Origin: PVC group bacterium (ex Bugula neritina AB1)
GTDB lineage: Bacteria; GCA-001730085
Direction: 5' to 3'
Assembly (NCBI GenBank): GCA_001730085.1
Contig: MDLB01000085.1
Coordinates: 1 to 24,656, forward strand
Length of the DNA stretch: 24,656 bases
The notes beneath the pieces were generated by a model that was not told the DNA's origin, ran no database searches, and saw only the letters and a program-made list of their open reading frames with translations. This document shows, piece by piece, positions 7,885 to 16,880 of this stretch (position 1 is the stretch's first letter; the number at the start of each line of letters is the position of its first letter). Both the position numbers and the translations under genes were made by a program.

Positions 7885-9078
7885 ATGATAAGAGCTTCAT
7901 ACCCAAACCTTTTTAAAGTTTCAGAGCTAACTCATAAAGGTTTTAAAAATTGCGTTATATACGCGTCTATAAATTTTGATCCCAACTTTTCTAATATTCC
8001 TAGTAAGTTTACTGCACGTAACTTTAAGGATAACGCTCTAAAAGATTTTATTTCTATAGTTAAAACATATGACATTAACACTTTTGATAATAGACCTAAT
8101 GGTAATAAACTAAAGGAAGATTTTATCAAGTTTAGAGAGGCTATTCTTAAAGGAATCGCACCCACGCTTACTTTGAAGTTTGTAGATCCAAGGTTGGGAA
8201 TTATATCTATGCTTTATCCAGATAACGATTTCATAATCTATTGTAATATGGTAGAAAAAACTTCGAAAGGTTACCAAGGTTTTAATTCGGACGATCCACT
8301 TTTTAATCATCTAGAACAGCGGAATAAATCTTTTTTTTTCGATGTTGTTAGGTTTATTATATTGAGTACGGTGTCAGACATAGACTTTAGAGAGCAAGTA
8401 TGTACTATTTCTGAAGCTTATAGTAAGACCGTTCAAGATAACCTTTCTGACGTGCGTAGAATACATCTAATTATAAATTTTGTTACAAAAATTAGAGCTA
8501 AATTTTTTGATGACATCGATTCGCCTTTTGGTCGACTAAACAACCTTCTTGATAAAAGTTTTCGTGAACGCCGGCATCAGCGTCTAATGAGGGATTTTGT
8601 TGATCCTAAGCCTACCCCTTACTTTAGATACATAGTAGAAAGTAAAGATTCTAATGAATTTAATGTACAAACTATAGAAGAGGTGTCTTCATATAAACAA
8701 TCTATACTTTTTGAACGGCCAAGCGGCTACTTTGTCAGTAACAATTCTAGGGATTTTTCTATACTAAGGCTTTATTTGCAATTCCTAAATGCAGATTTTC
8801 ATATGTATATTTTTAATTTGGCTGTGGCGGATGATCAATTTGCTTATTATCTAAGTAAAGGCATGCAGTCTTGTCGTGTAGGGGCAAATGACGTTAATAC
8901 TCTAACTATATACTTTGACAGGTCATTTAAAAATCTACATAAGCACAACCGTAGACTAGTTAATAACCTAGATCCTCTAATAAGAATTTCTTCTGATTTT
9001 ATAAATAAACCTACACCGCGGTATTCAAATTTGGTAATGTTTAAAGGGTTTATAATACTCTTAGAACTTATTCCTTAG
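7885..9078 (+). CDS. Paralogue E of the orf398 family
   Basis: 397 residues. The N-terminus is a little longer before the GFKNCVIYA motif (19-27). The blocks LTLKFVDPRLGIISML and VRFIILSTVSDI are recognisable, as are the late helix and SCRVGANDVNTL. It is clearly closer to C and D than to A or B, but it has its own central region. Its stop codon TAG (9076-9078) lies inside the acceptor stem of the following tRNA-Asn, a 7-nt overlap, so excision of the tRNA would remove the stop from the message unless it is restored. Function unknown. Confidence 0.85.
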   Translation: MIRASYPNLFKVSELTHKGFKNCVIYASINFDPNFSNIPSKFTARNFKDNALKDFISIVKTYDINTFDNRPNGNKLKEDFIKFREAILKGIAPTLTLKFVDPRLGIISMLYPDNDFIIYCNMVEKTSKGYQGFNSDDPLFNHLEQRNKSFFFDVVRFIILSTVSDIDFREQVCTISEAYSKTVQDNLSDVRRIHLIINFVTKIRAKFFDDIDSPFGRLNNLLDKSFRERRHQRLMRDFVDPKPTPYFRYIVESKDSNEFNVQTIEEVSSYKQSILFERPSGYFVSNNSRDFSILRLYLQFLNADFHMYIFNLAVADDQFAYYLSKGMQSCRVGANDVNTLTIYFDRSFKNLHKHNRRLVNNLDPLIRISSDFINKPTPRYSNLVMFKGFIILLELIP

Positions 9079-9145
9079 TAGCTTAGCTGGTTAAAGCGTA
9101 TAACTGTTAATTATAAAACCATTGGTTCAAATCCAATTTAAGGAG
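9072..9145 (+). tRNA. trnN(guu): tRNA-Asn (anticodon GTT)
   Basis: A full cloverleaf: acceptor TCCTTAG/TTAAGGA with a G-T pair, D stem GCTT/AAGC, perfect anticodon stem TATAA/TTATA around CTGTTAA, and T arm ATTGG-TTCAAAT-CCAAT. The first 7 nt overlap the end of paralogue E. Confidence 0.96.
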
Positions 9146-9180
9146 ATGTAAATATAATATAATATAATATATAAATAAAA
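9146..9180 (+). promoter_or_regulatory. AT-only leader of cox2
   Basis: After a few bases, the stretch between tRNA-Asn and cox2 is made only of A and T, with reiterated ataat units followed by aaataaaa next to the ATG. It separates the orf398 block from the respiratory genes and could carry a promoter. The composition alone is weak evidence. Confidence 0.25.
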
Positions 9181-9927
9181 ATGTTTAATTTTTTTTGTTT
9201 CTGTGATTCAGCAGACGCTTGGCAATTTGGTATTCAGGATCCTGCAACCCCTATCGCGGTTGGTATTTTGAAATTTCATAATGATTTGATATTTATCTTT
9301 ATCTTTATTGTTGCTTTTGTTACTTGGCTTATTTTTAGAATTCTCGTATTGTTTAATCAATCAAAAATCGTTAAAGCTGTCCCAATTGTTCATGGAACTT
9401 CAATCGAGATTATTTGGACGTTGATTCCTATTGTAATTCTTCTTTTTATTGCAATTCCAAGTTTTAGTCTTCTATATGCTGTAGATGAGTCTGTTAACCC
9501 AGCGATAACCTTGAAAGTAATTGGTAATCAATGGTTTTGGAGTTATGAGTATTCGGACTATTTTGCAACTAACGACGATTCCTTGTCATTTGATTCTTAC
9601 CTTCTTTCAGATGAAGATTTGGAAATAGGTTTCTTGAGAATACTAGAAGTGGATAATAGGATTATACTACCAGAAAGTACTCATGTTAGACTTATTGTAA
9701 CAAGTTCAGATGTTCTACACTGTTGGACAGTTCCATCTTTTGGTGTTAAAATTGACGCATGCCCAGGGCGGCTTAATGAAGTAAGCGTTTTCGTGGAACG
9801 GGTTGGTGTGTTTTACGGTCAGTGTAGTGAACTTTGTGGAGTAAACCACGGTATAATGCCCATCGTTGTTGAGGTTCTCCCAGTAGAAGATTACCTACTC
9901 TGGATTTCCGAATCTCTTAGTGAGTAG
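9181..9927 (+). CDS. cox2: Cytochrome c oxidase subunit 2
   Basis: This subunit of respiratory complex IV sits in the inner membrane and accepts electrons from cytochrome c at its CuA centre. The 248-residue product has two N-terminal membrane helices (about 31-55 and 75-100), the aromatic block NQWFWSYEY, and the complete CuA ligand set: H180, C215, E217, C219, H223 and M226. The length is normal. The ATG at 9181 follows an AT-only leader. It ends in consecutive stops TAG TAA and is followed after 22 nt by the TatA-like ORF. Confidence 0.98.
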   Translation: MFNFFCFCDSADAWQFGIQDPATPIAVGILKFHNDLIFIFIFIVAFVTWLIFRILVLFNQSKIVKAVPIVHGTSIEIIWTLIPIVILLFIAIPSFSLLYAVDESVNPAITLKVIGNQWFWSYEYSDYFATNDDSLSFDSYLLSDEDLEIGFLRILEVDNRIILPESTHVRLIVTSSDVLHCWTVPSFGVKIDACPGRLNEVSVFVERVGVFYGQCSELCGVNHGIMPIVVEVLPVEDYLLWISESLSE

Positions 9928-9949
9928 TAAGTAAAAACTCTTTTAATTT

Positions 9950-10093
9950 ATGGTATCTTTTTTTCAGCTCCTTATTTTGATATCTGTAAGTTTTTTCCTT
10001 TTTGGAGATATTCCTAAAAAAATAAAAGAGATAACTACTATAATTGGTATCTTTAAAGGAGATGCAACAAAAATTAAAAAACGTTCCTTATAA
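9950..10093 (+). CDS. tatA: TatA-like protein, 47 residues
   Basis: A 47-codon frame in the cox2-nad4 gap. The predicted protein begins MVSFFQLLILISVSFFLFG. It has the TatA layout: a short N-terminal membrane helix containing a polar Gln (Q6), an FG hinge (F18-G19), an amphipathic Lys/Glu/Ile helix (about 21-36) ending in FKG, and a basic tail. The Gln-to-Phe-Gly spacing equals that of E. coli TatA (Q8 to F20-G21), and both share QLL after it. TatA forms the pore-like part of the twin-arginine translocase with TatC. tatC is known in many protist mtDNAs including stramenopiles; mitochondrial tatA is rarely reported. No tatC lies in this window. A chance small hydrophobic ORF is the alternative. 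Confidence 0.7.
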   Translation: MVSFFQLLILISVSFFLFGDIPKKIKEITTIIGIFKGDATKIKKRSL

Positions 10094-10099
10094 AAAAAT

Positions 10100-11548
10100 A
10101 TGATGCATTATGTTTTTTTTTTCATAATAACTACCCCTCTAGTTGGCGCTGTGATGACTTTTCTTTTTTCAGATCTTAAAAAAGAAGTAAGTTTTCTTGC
10201 GTCATTGATTTCATTTAACCTTTCTCTAATTTTGTTTATATTTTTTGACATTTCTCAACTAAAGTTTCAATATATAAGCACTATTAAACTTTTCAATTTT
10301 TTTGATTCAGGTTTTTATATGGGCATTGATGGTTTGTCTTTGGTATTCTTGATATTGACAACTTTTCTAATTTCAATGTGCTTTCTTTTTTCTTGGAAGT
10401 CTAGTGAACCTGTATCTTTTTATATTAGCTTTCTATTTTTGGAGTTTTTTCTTATAACTTCATTTACAACCCTAGATGTTATAGTGTTTTATGTTTTTTT
10501 TGAAGCCGTTTTGATTCCTATATTTTTTATTGTCGGTTTTCTTGGTAGTCGGGATCGAAAAATTCGGGCAGGCTTCCTATTGTTCATCTACACTATTATA
10601 GGATCTCTTTTCATGTTGATAGGTATTGTTTTTCTTCTTTCTGAGACAGGGACTTCAAACTACCTTCTTTTGATTGAAAATACAATACCTTTCTTTAAAC
10701 AAAAGGTTCTATGGCTTCTATTTTTTTTTGCCTTTAGTATTAAAATTCCGCTATATCCAGTACATGTATGGCTACCTGAGGCCCATGTTGAATCTCCCAC
10801 ATGTGGATCTGTAATTCTAGCTGGGGTTCTTCTAAAACTAGGGGCTTATGGATTCCTACGTTTTCTAATACCTCTCTTTCCTATAGCTAGCGCTTTTTTT
10901 AAGCCTCTAGTATTTACTATAGGGATGTTGTCAGTTATTTACGCTTCTTTTGTTGCTCTTAGGCAAATAGATATAAAGCGTGTTATTGCTTACGCTTCCA
11001 TTTCTCATATAGGTCTTATAGTTGTTAGTATTTTCTCTTTTAATCCCCTAGGTATTATAAGTTCAATCTTTCAACTAATTTCTCACGGGGTTGTCTCTTC
11101 TGCTCTGTTTTTTTGTGTGGGTATTCTATATAACAGGTTTGGTACTCGTATAGTTAAGTACTTTTCAGGACTCGTACACACTATGCCAATATTTGTCTCT
11201 TTTTTTCTATTTTTTTGTTTGGGGAATATTGGATTTCCAGGTACCTCAAGTTTTGTTGGTGAGCTTATTATATTGTTGAGTCTATTTTTTGAAAATATCT
11301 ACCTAGCAGTTATTTGCTCTTCGAGCTTGATTCTAAGTGGTTTTTATACTTTGTTCCTATTTAACAGGATATCTTACGGTAATCTAAAAACCAATTTTAT
11401 TTCCTTTTCTAGAGACCTTATTGGGTGTGAATTCTTCACTTTTATAAGCTTGTTTAGCGTTTCTATTTTTATAGGTCTAAATCCGTCACCTTGTTTTGAT
11501 CTTCTATTTAATTTTAGTTACTTTATTTCAGATATCTTTTATATATAA
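10100..11548 (+). CDS. nad4: NADH dehydrogenase subunit 4
   Basis: A proton-pumping antiporter-like membrane subunit of complex I. The 482 residues are almost wholly hydrophobic helices. The family core is clear: FYVFFEAVLIPIFFIVG with the conserved Glu, then KIPLYPVHVWLPEAHVESP, ILAGVLLKLGAYG and KRVIAYASISHIG. The length is typical. Two ATG codons stand side by side at 10100; the first is taken. It starts 6 nt after the TatA-like ORF and ends 3 nt before nad11, so these genes are very likely on one transcript. Confidence 0.98.
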   Translation: MMHYVFFFIITTPLVGAVMTFLFSDLKKEVSFLASLISFNLSLILFIFFDISQLKFQYISTIKLFNFFDSGFYMGIDGLSLVFLILTTFLISMCFLFSWKSSEPVSFYISFLFLEFFLITSFTTLDVIVFYVFFEAVLIPIFFIVGFLGSRDRKIRAGFLLFIYTIIGSLFMLIGIVFLLSETGTSNYLLLIENTIPFFKQKVLWLLFFFAFSIKIPLYPVHVWLPEAHVESPTCGSVILAGVLLKLGAYGFLRFLIPLFPIASAFFKPLVFTIGMLSVIYASFVALRQIDIKRVIAYASISHIGLIVVSIFSFNPLGIISSIFQLISHGVVSSALFFCVGILYNRFGTRIVKYFSGLVHTMPIFVSFFLFFCLGNIGFPGTSSFVGELIILLSLFFENIYLAVICSSSLILSGFYTLFLFNRISYGNLKTNFISFSRDLIGCEFFTFISLFSVSIFIGLNPSPCFDLLFNFSYFISDIFYI

Positions 11549-11551
11549 AAA

Positions 11552-12175
11552 ATGGTAAATATTACAATTAATAAAAATTCTTATTCTGTTCCTTCCTATT
11601 GGACTGTATATAAAGCTTGCTTTTTTTACGGCTTTATTATTCCAAGGTTTTGTTTCCATGAACGTATAATAGTAGCTGGTAATTGTAGAATATGTCTTGT
11701 TGAAGTTAAAGGTAGTCCAAAGCTAGAAGTTTCTTGTACTAAACAAGTTATAATAAACATGGCTATTATAACAGATTCTCCCCCTATTCTTAAAGCTCAA
11801 GAAATAATTCTGGAATTTATTCTAAAAAGTCACCCTCTAGATTGCCCTGTATGTGATCAAGGGGGTTCTTGTGATCTTCAAAACTATTCTTATCAATTTG
11901 GTTCCAATAGATCTCGCTTCTTTTATGAAAAATCAACGGTTAAAATAAAATCTTGGGGTGCTCTAATTAACACAATCATGACACGTTGTATTTCTTGTAC
12001 ACGTTGTACAAGGTTTAATTTTGAGTATATAGAGAATAAATATCTTGGTCTTGTTGGAAGGGGTAATTCATCTGAGATTTCAATTTTTCAGCAAAAATTG
12101 TTGAAGAGCGTTTTTAGTGGAAACCTGGTCGATCTGTGTCCCGTTGGGGCTTTCTCAATTAAATCTTTTAAATAA
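11552..12175 (+). CDS. nad11: NADH dehydrogenase subunit 11, N-terminal Fe-S domain only
   Basis: Matrix-arm electron-transfer subunit of complex I (NuoG/75-kDa family), here only 207 residues. All ligands of the N-terminal domain are present: the 2Fe-2S cluster C34, C45, C48, C62; the His-coordinated cluster H94, C98, C101, C107; and the 4Fe-4S cluster C146, C149, C152, C196. The protein stops just after the CPVGA motif, so the large molybdopterin-like C-terminal domain is missing. Short or split nad11 is known in several stramenopile groups, where the rest is separate or nuclear. The ending is a clean TAA with no related frame downstream, so this looks like a natural domain split, not a frameshift. 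Confidence 0.96.
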   Translation: MVNITINKNSYSVPSYWTVYKACFFYGFIIPRFCFHERIIVAGNCRICLVEVKGSPKLEVSCTKQVIINMAIITDSPPILKAQEIILEFILKSHPLDCPVCDQGGSCDLQNYSYQFGSNRSRFFYEKSTVKIKSWGALINTIMTRCISCTRCTRFNFEYIENKYLGLVGRGNSSEISIFQQKLLKSVFSGNLVDLCPVGAFSIKSFK

Positions 12176-12180
12176 AAAAA

Positions 12181-13185
12181 ATGTTTTTGAGTTTTGTAAA
12201 AATAATCTTTATTATTATTTTTTTGCTAATTTGTGTTGCATATTTTACAATTTTTGAGCGTAAAGCTATAGGTTCTATTCAGAGACGGTTTGGACCAAAC
12301 GTTTTTGGTTATTTTGGAATTCTACAAGCGTTTGCTGATGGTCTGAAGCTTTTCTTGAAAGAAATTATTCTACCTAGTAGCTCTAATAAAAAACTTTTTC
12401 TATTTGCTCCTGTTTTTTCTTTTTTTCTTAGTTTGTTTAGTTGGTCAGCTATTCCTTTTTCACTCGGGTATGTGTATGCTGATTTGGATCTAGGTATTCT
12501 ATTTATTTTTTCAGTTTCCGCACTAAGTGTTTACGGTGTCATTATAGCGGGTTGGTCAAGCAACTCCAAATACGCTTTTCTAGGAGCGCTAAGGTCATCT
12601 GCCCAAATACTATCTTATGAAGTATCCATAGGCTTTATTGTTGTTTCAGTTATTCTTTGCTCAGGTTCATTTAATTTGTCAACAATCGTACAATCCCAAA
12701 TAAATATTTGGTATCTTTTCCCAATATTTCCTATATTTATTTTGTTTTTTATTTCAGCTTTGGCTGAAACCTCTCGCCACCCCTTTGATCTACCAGAAGC
12801 AGAAGCTGAGTTGGTTTCCGGATACAATGTTGAGTATTCTGCCATAAGTTTTGCGCTTTTTTTTCTTGGAGAATCTGCTAACATGTTTCTTATGAGCACG
12901 CTGATTTCGTTGCTTTTTCTCGGAGGTTGGGGTTTTTTTAGTTTCTTTAGTAGCTTTATTTTGTCAGTAAAGGTTTTTATTTTCGTTATTTTGTTTGTTT
13001 GGGTAAGGGCAGCGTTTCCTAGATATCGCTATGACCAACTAATGCGGTTGTGTTGGAAAGTTTTTTTGCCATTTTCCATAAGTTGGGTCGTTTTTGTTTC
13101 AAGTGTACTTCTACATTGTAATTGGTGTTTATACCAACTCTATAATCTTTTTTTATGTCAATACATATCTTTCCTTATCTCCTAG
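12181..13185 (+). CDS. nad1: NADH dehydrogenase subunit 1
   Basis: Membrane subunit of complex I forming part of the quinone-binding site. The 334 residues contain the family blocks [56 protein letters not shown] and [15 protein letters not shown]. The C-terminus overlaps the start of nad4L by 31 nt in another frame, which is unusual compared with the short overlaps elsewhere. The core ends near residue 310, so the overlap encodes a dispensable tail. Confidence 0.98.
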   Translation: MFLSFVKIIFIIIFLLICVAYFTIFERKAIGSIQRRFGPNVFGYFGILQAFADGLKLFLKEIILPSSSNKKLFLFAPVFSFFLSLFSWSAIPFSLGYVYADLDLGILFIFSVSALSVYGVIIAGWSSNSKYAFLGALRSSAQILSYEVSIGFIVVSVILCSGSFNLSTIVQSQINIWYLFPIFPIFILFFISALAETSRHPFDLPEAEAELVSGYNVEYSAISFALFFLGESANMFLMSTLISLLFLGGWGFFSFFSSFILSVKVFIFVILFVWVRAAFPRYRYDQLMRLCWKVFLPFSISWVVFVSSVLLHCNWCLYQLYNLFLCQYISFLIS

Positions 13186-13463
13186 TTTCTCTTTCAGTTT
13201 TTTTTATTGGTATAGTAGGCATTGCTCTTAACTATCGAAGTATTATCCTTGTAGTTTTTTGTGTTGAATTGATATTTCTATCGGTTAACCTTAACCTTGT
13301 TTTTTTTTCACACTATCTTGATGACATGGTCGGTAAACTTTTTGTTATATATATTTTGACAGTTGCCGCTTCTGAATCGGCGGTAGCGTTGGCCGTTCTC
13401 GTTTTGTATTTTAAAATTCATAATTCACTTTCAATAGACCATCTACACCTTCTCCATGGTTAA
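13155..13463 (+). CDS. nad4L: NADH dehydrogenase subunit 4L
   Basis: Small membrane subunit of complex I, 102 residues with three membrane helices and the family signature near the third helix ([17 protein letters not shown], with the conserved membrane Glu). ATG at 13155 lies inside nad1; the next Met would remove part of helix 1, so this start is preferred. The stop TAA overlaps the start of nad9 (ATGGTTAA), an 8-nt overlap suggesting coupled translation. Confidence 0.96.
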   Translation: MSIHIFPYLLVSLSVFFIGIVGIALNYRSIILVVFCVELIFLSVNLNLVFFSHYLDDMVGKLFVIYILTVAASESAVALAVLVLYFKIHNSLSIDHLHLLHG

Positions 13464-14094
13464 ACTAATTAATAATAAAAATTTTATTTATAAGAATTAC
13501 TCACAATTTTTTTATATTTTTTGGTTGCGGAGCGTCTTTAACAGAGTTGTTTCATCTATTAAATTGGAACGGCAGGGAAATATTAGTATTTTTATAACTA
13601 AAGACAATCTTATTCAAGTAATTTCTTTCCTTAAGTTTCATTCAAATTGTAATTATAAGACTATAAGTGATTTGAGTTGTACTGATTTCTTTATATCTAA
13701 ATCAAGGTTTGAAATCTGTTATCAAGTTCTTTCTTATAAATTTGTCAATAGAACTTCGATTAAAGTACGAGTACTTCCTTCAGAATCAGTTCCGTCGATT
13801 TCCTCTGTTTTTAGTGTTGCAAATTGGTTCGAGCGTGAAGCTTTTGATATATTTGGACTCTTTTTTGAATCTCATCCGGATCTCCGCCGAATTTTGACTG
13901 ATTATGGTTTTGAAGGTTACCCAATAAGGAAAGACTTTCCTTTGTGTGGTTATAGTGAAATTAAGTTTGATTTTGAGAAGCGTCGAGTTGTATGTTTTCC
14001 TATTCAGATGTCTCAAGAGCTACGTTTTACAATAAGTAATCTAACACGAAAATCTAATGTTATGCTAGCTAAATTTTACTCTTTTAAATATTAA
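13456..14094 (+). CDS. nad9: NADH dehydrogenase subunit 9
   Basis: Peripheral-arm subunit of complex I (NuoC/30-kDa family), 212 residues. The diagnostic block ANWFEREAFDIFGLFFESH, followed by HPDLRRILTDYGFEGYP and RKDFPL, is intact. It is soluble and lacks membrane helices. It overlaps nad4L by 8 nt and precedes cob by 5 nt. The N-terminal region is divergent but of normal length. Confidence 0.97.
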   Translation: MVKLINNKNFIYKNYSQFFYIFWLRSVFNRVVSSIKLERQGNISIFITKDNLIQVISFLKFHSNCNYKTISDLSCTDFFISKSRFEICYQVLSYKFVNRTSIKVRVLPSESVPSISSVFSVANWFEREAFDIFGLFFESHPDLRRILTDYGFEGYPIRKDFPLCGYSEIKFDFEKRRVVCFPIQMSQELRFTISNLTRKSNVMLAKFYSFKY

Positions 14095-14099
14095 ATAAA

Positions 14100-15245
14100 A
14101 TGCGTATAAATAAAATACCTATTTTTTCTGTTGGCCAGAATCACCTTATTGATTACCCATCCCCTAAAAATATTAGTTACTTTTGGGGATTCGGCCTACT
14201 TTCAGGATTTATATTGTTTGTTCAAATTGTTACTGGTATTTTTTTGGCTATACACTACACTCCAAATGTTTCAATTGCTTTTATAAGTGTTGAGCACATT
14301 ATACGTGATGTGTTTAGTGGTTGGCTACTAAGGTACATTCATTCTAATGGAGCTAGCTTCTTTTTTATTGTGGTGTATTTTCATATATTTCGGGGTTTGT
14401 TTTACGGTTCTTTTGTTAACCCTCGCGAAGCTTTGTGGTGCTCTGGGGTGGTTATTTTTATTCTTATGATGGGCACTGGTTTCATTGGTTATGTTCTACC
14501 ATGGGGTCAAATGTCTTTTTGGGGTGCAACAGTTATTACAAACCTTATTTCAGCAATCCCTCTTGTTGGAGACTCGATTGTATTGTGGGTTTGGGGGGGG
14601 TTTTCTGTAGACAACCCGACTCTTAATCGGTTTTTTAGTCTTCATTATCTCTTTCCGTTTCTTATTGTAGGTTTTGTTTTTCTACATCTAGCATGCCTAC
14701 ATCTACATGGGTCAAACAATCCTATTGGGTTGAATACATATAATAATTCAATTCCATTTTACCCTTATTTTTTTATTAAAGATTCTTTGGGTATTTTTAT
14801 TCTTCTAATTGTTTTTTCTTTTTTTCTCTTTTTTTATCCTAATATTCTCGGTCACCCAGACAACTATATACCTGCTAACCCAATAGTGACTCCAGCACAT
14901 ATTGTTCCTGAATGGTATTTTTTGCCTTTTTACGCTATTCTTAGGTCAATTCCCCATAAACTTGGGGGTGTTATTATAATGTTTGGCGCTATTTTGTGTT
15001 TTATTTTTATTCCTTTTATTACTTCATCAGAATTTAAATCGACTTCATTTAGGCCACTATTTAAGAAGCTGTTTTGGTTGTTTGTAGTTGACTGCTTTGT
15101 ACTAGGGTGGGTTGGACAAAATGAAGTTGAATCGCCTTTCATTGAAATCGGTCAAATTTCTACTCTTTATTATTTCGTTTTTCTACTAGTCATCATTCCT
15201 ATAACTGGACGATTTGAAAGCTCTGTTATAAGGTATGTAAAATAA
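14100..15245 (+). CDS. cob: Apocytochrome b
   Basis: Central subunit of complex III, oxidising ubiquinol with two b hemes. The 381 residues have the expected helices and paired His ligands in FLAIHYTP / VYFHIFRG and in HYLFP / HLACLHLHGSNNP. The Qo motif PEWY, followed by FLPFYAILRSIP, is intact. The length matches the family. No intron is present, although cob is a common intron site in protist mtDNA. It is followed by a 19-nt spacer and tRNA-Met. Confidence 0.98.
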   Translation: MRINKIPIFSVGQNHLIDYPSPKNISYFWGFGLLSGFILFVQIVTGIFLAIHYTPNVSIAFISVEHIIRDVFSGWLLRYIHSNGASFFFIVVYFHIFRGLFYGSFVNPREALWCSGVVIFILMMGTGFIGYVLPWGQMSFWGATVITNLISAIPLVGDSIVLWVWGGFSVDNPTLNRFFSLHYLFPFLIVGFVFLHLACLHLHGSNNPIGLNTYNNSIPFYPYFFIKDSLGIFILLIVFSFFLFFYPNILGHPDNYIPANPIVTPAHIVPEWYFLPFYAILRSIPHKLGGVIIMFGAILCFIFIPFITSSEFKSTSFRPLFKKLFWLFVVDCFVLGWVGQNEVESPFIEIGQISTLYYFVFLLVIIPITGRFESSVIRYVK

Positions 15246-15264
15246 ATTTAGTTTAAGTTTTATC

Positions 15265-15338
15265 GGCGGTGTAGTTTAAATGGTTAGAACACAAGAATCA
15301 TAATCTTGTTGCTGAAGGTTCAAGTCCTTTCATCGTTA
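15265..15338 (+). tRNA. trnM(cau): tRNA-Met (anticodon CAT)
   Basis: Acceptor GGCGGTG/CATCGTT using several G-T pairs, D stem GTTT/GAAC, perfect anticodon stem CAAGA/TCTTG around ATCATAA, and T arm GAAGG-TTCAAGT-CCTTT. CAT may serve elongation or initiation, or Ile if the C is lysidine-modified; the sequence cannot tell. Confidence 0.94.
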
Positions 15339-15374
15339 ATTCTTTATAAACATATATTAAGCATATTATTTGTT

Positions 15375-16880
15375 ATGTACAAAATTCTCTTTTCTGAGCT
15401 AATCTCACTATTCCCAATTATTTTTTTTGGTATGTCCTTGTGCTTTGTATTGCTTTTTTATTCTTTGATATCAACGCAAAAGCTTGTTCATAATTCAAAA
15501 ACATTTACGTTTAATAGTGTATCATTTGCATACACTATATTCATCACCTTTTTTGTTATGATGGTTGTATTCAATAGTCCCTCTTTTTTTACGATTCAAT
15601 TTTTTGGTTCAGTAGCTTGTGATTCTATTAGTTCTTATAGTCAATTGTTTATTCTTTTTTTGGCATTGAATTGTTTGGTTTCTTATACTATTAATAACAG
15701 GCTTAGCTTCTTTAACTATTATGAGTTTTTTTATATATACCTTGTTTCTATTTTTTCTATATTTATCTTGGTTTCTTCAACAGATCTCATCTCAGTTTAC
15801 CTTTGTTTGGAATTGCAGTCTATTACAATTTACATCTTGTCTGCTTCAAATAAGAATTCATCATTTTCCATAGAATCCAGCCTAAAGTATTTGATTATAG
15901 GGGCATTTTCATCTGGATTTTTTCTTTTTGGATCCTCTCTTATTTATGGTTTTATAGGTACAACAAATTATTATTTTTTGCAAGATCTTGTTAATTTTAA
16001 CTTCCAAGAATACTCTATAGTGTATGTAGGTTTTACCTTTGTTTTTCTTAGTATTATATTCAAGCTCGGTGTTGCTCCCTTTCATATATGGATACCTGAT
16101 ATTATTGAAGGGGTGGAAATGTCTCTATCTATATTTATTATGACTGCTTCAAAATTTAGTCTTCTAATTTGCTTGCTCCGTTTTGTTTCAACACATTATC
16201 TTTCGTTTTATCAATTTATTTTCTTGTTTTTCACAGTTTTTTCATGGGCTATTGGTTCCCTTGGCTTGTCATATCAGAAACGGGTTAAGCGATTTCTTAT
16301 TTTTAGTTCGATCTCCCATTATGGATTCGTTATATTGAGTATAAGTATAAATACGCTGTGCAGTTTTCAATTTGCTTTTATCTATTATATGGTTTACCTA
16401 GTTTCTTCTATTTTGATTTTTATGTTGGTTATGTGTATAACTAAGAAAAATAGTAACGTTATTATCTTTCTTGATGAGCTAGAAGGACTCCTAAGAGAAA
16501 ACTATTTCTTTACATTTTGTTTTTCCATAGTAATTTTTTCCATGGCAGGGATTCCTCCATTTAGTGGGTTTTTTATTAAATATTTTATTATACTTTCTTT
16601 CGTTGATATGATGTCAGTTTTTATTCTGTGGTTTTTTATTGTATTTTCTGTTATTAATATTTTTTATTATATAAAAGTTATTAAGTTGTTTATTTTTTCA
16701 TCTAGTTTCTCAGAAAATTATTTTCCTACTTGTTATTTTTTTTCGAATGCGTCTACTTTCGTATCGGTGCTTGTCGTCTTTTTTATTTTGTTGTTTGTGT
16801 TTCCAACATCGTTGCCTTTTTTGTTTAATCTAGGTTATTACGTTTCGATTCATTTTTTTTTCTTATACTTTAGCATATAA
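15375..16880 (+). CDS. nad2: NADH dehydrogenase subunit 2
   Basis: Antiporter-like membrane subunit of complex I, 501 residues of nearly continuous hydrophobic helices. Family marks are DLISVYLCLELQSITIYIL, FKLGVAPFHIWIPDIIEG, KRFLIFSSISHYGF and MAGIPPFSGFF. The ATG at 15375 is chosen because the frame upstream (open from 15306) would run through tRNA-Met. The stop TAA lies inside tRNA-Ile, giving a 10-nt overlap. Confidence 0.97.
   Translation: MYKILFSELISLFPIIFFGMSLCFVLLFYSLISTQKLVHNSKTFTFNSVSFAYTIFITFFVMMVVFNSPSFFTIQFFGSVACDSISSYSQLFILFLALNCLVSYTINNRLSFFNYYEFFYIYLVSIFSIFILVSSTDLISVYLCLELQSITIYILSASNKNSSFSIESSLKYLIIGAFSSGFFLFGSSLIYGFIGTTNYYFLQDLVNFNFQEYSIVYVGFTFVFLSIIFKLGVAPFHIWIPDIIEGVEMSLSIFIMTASKFSLLICLLRFVSTHYLSFYQFIFLFFTVFSWAIGSLGLSYQKRVKRFLIFSSISHYGFVILSISINTLCSFQFAFIYYMVYLVSSILIFMLVMCITKKNSNVIIFLDELEGLLRENYFFTFCFSIVIFSMAGIPPFSGFFIKYFIILSFVDMMSVFILWFFIVFSVINIFYYIKVIKLFIFSSSFSENYFPTCYFFSNASTFVSVLVVFFILLFVFPTSLPFLFNLGYYVSIHFFFLYFSI

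Noticed and set aside
15306-15374. Upstream extension of nad2
   Set aside because: It would start inside tRNA-Met; the ATG at 15375 gives a normal Nad2 N-terminus.
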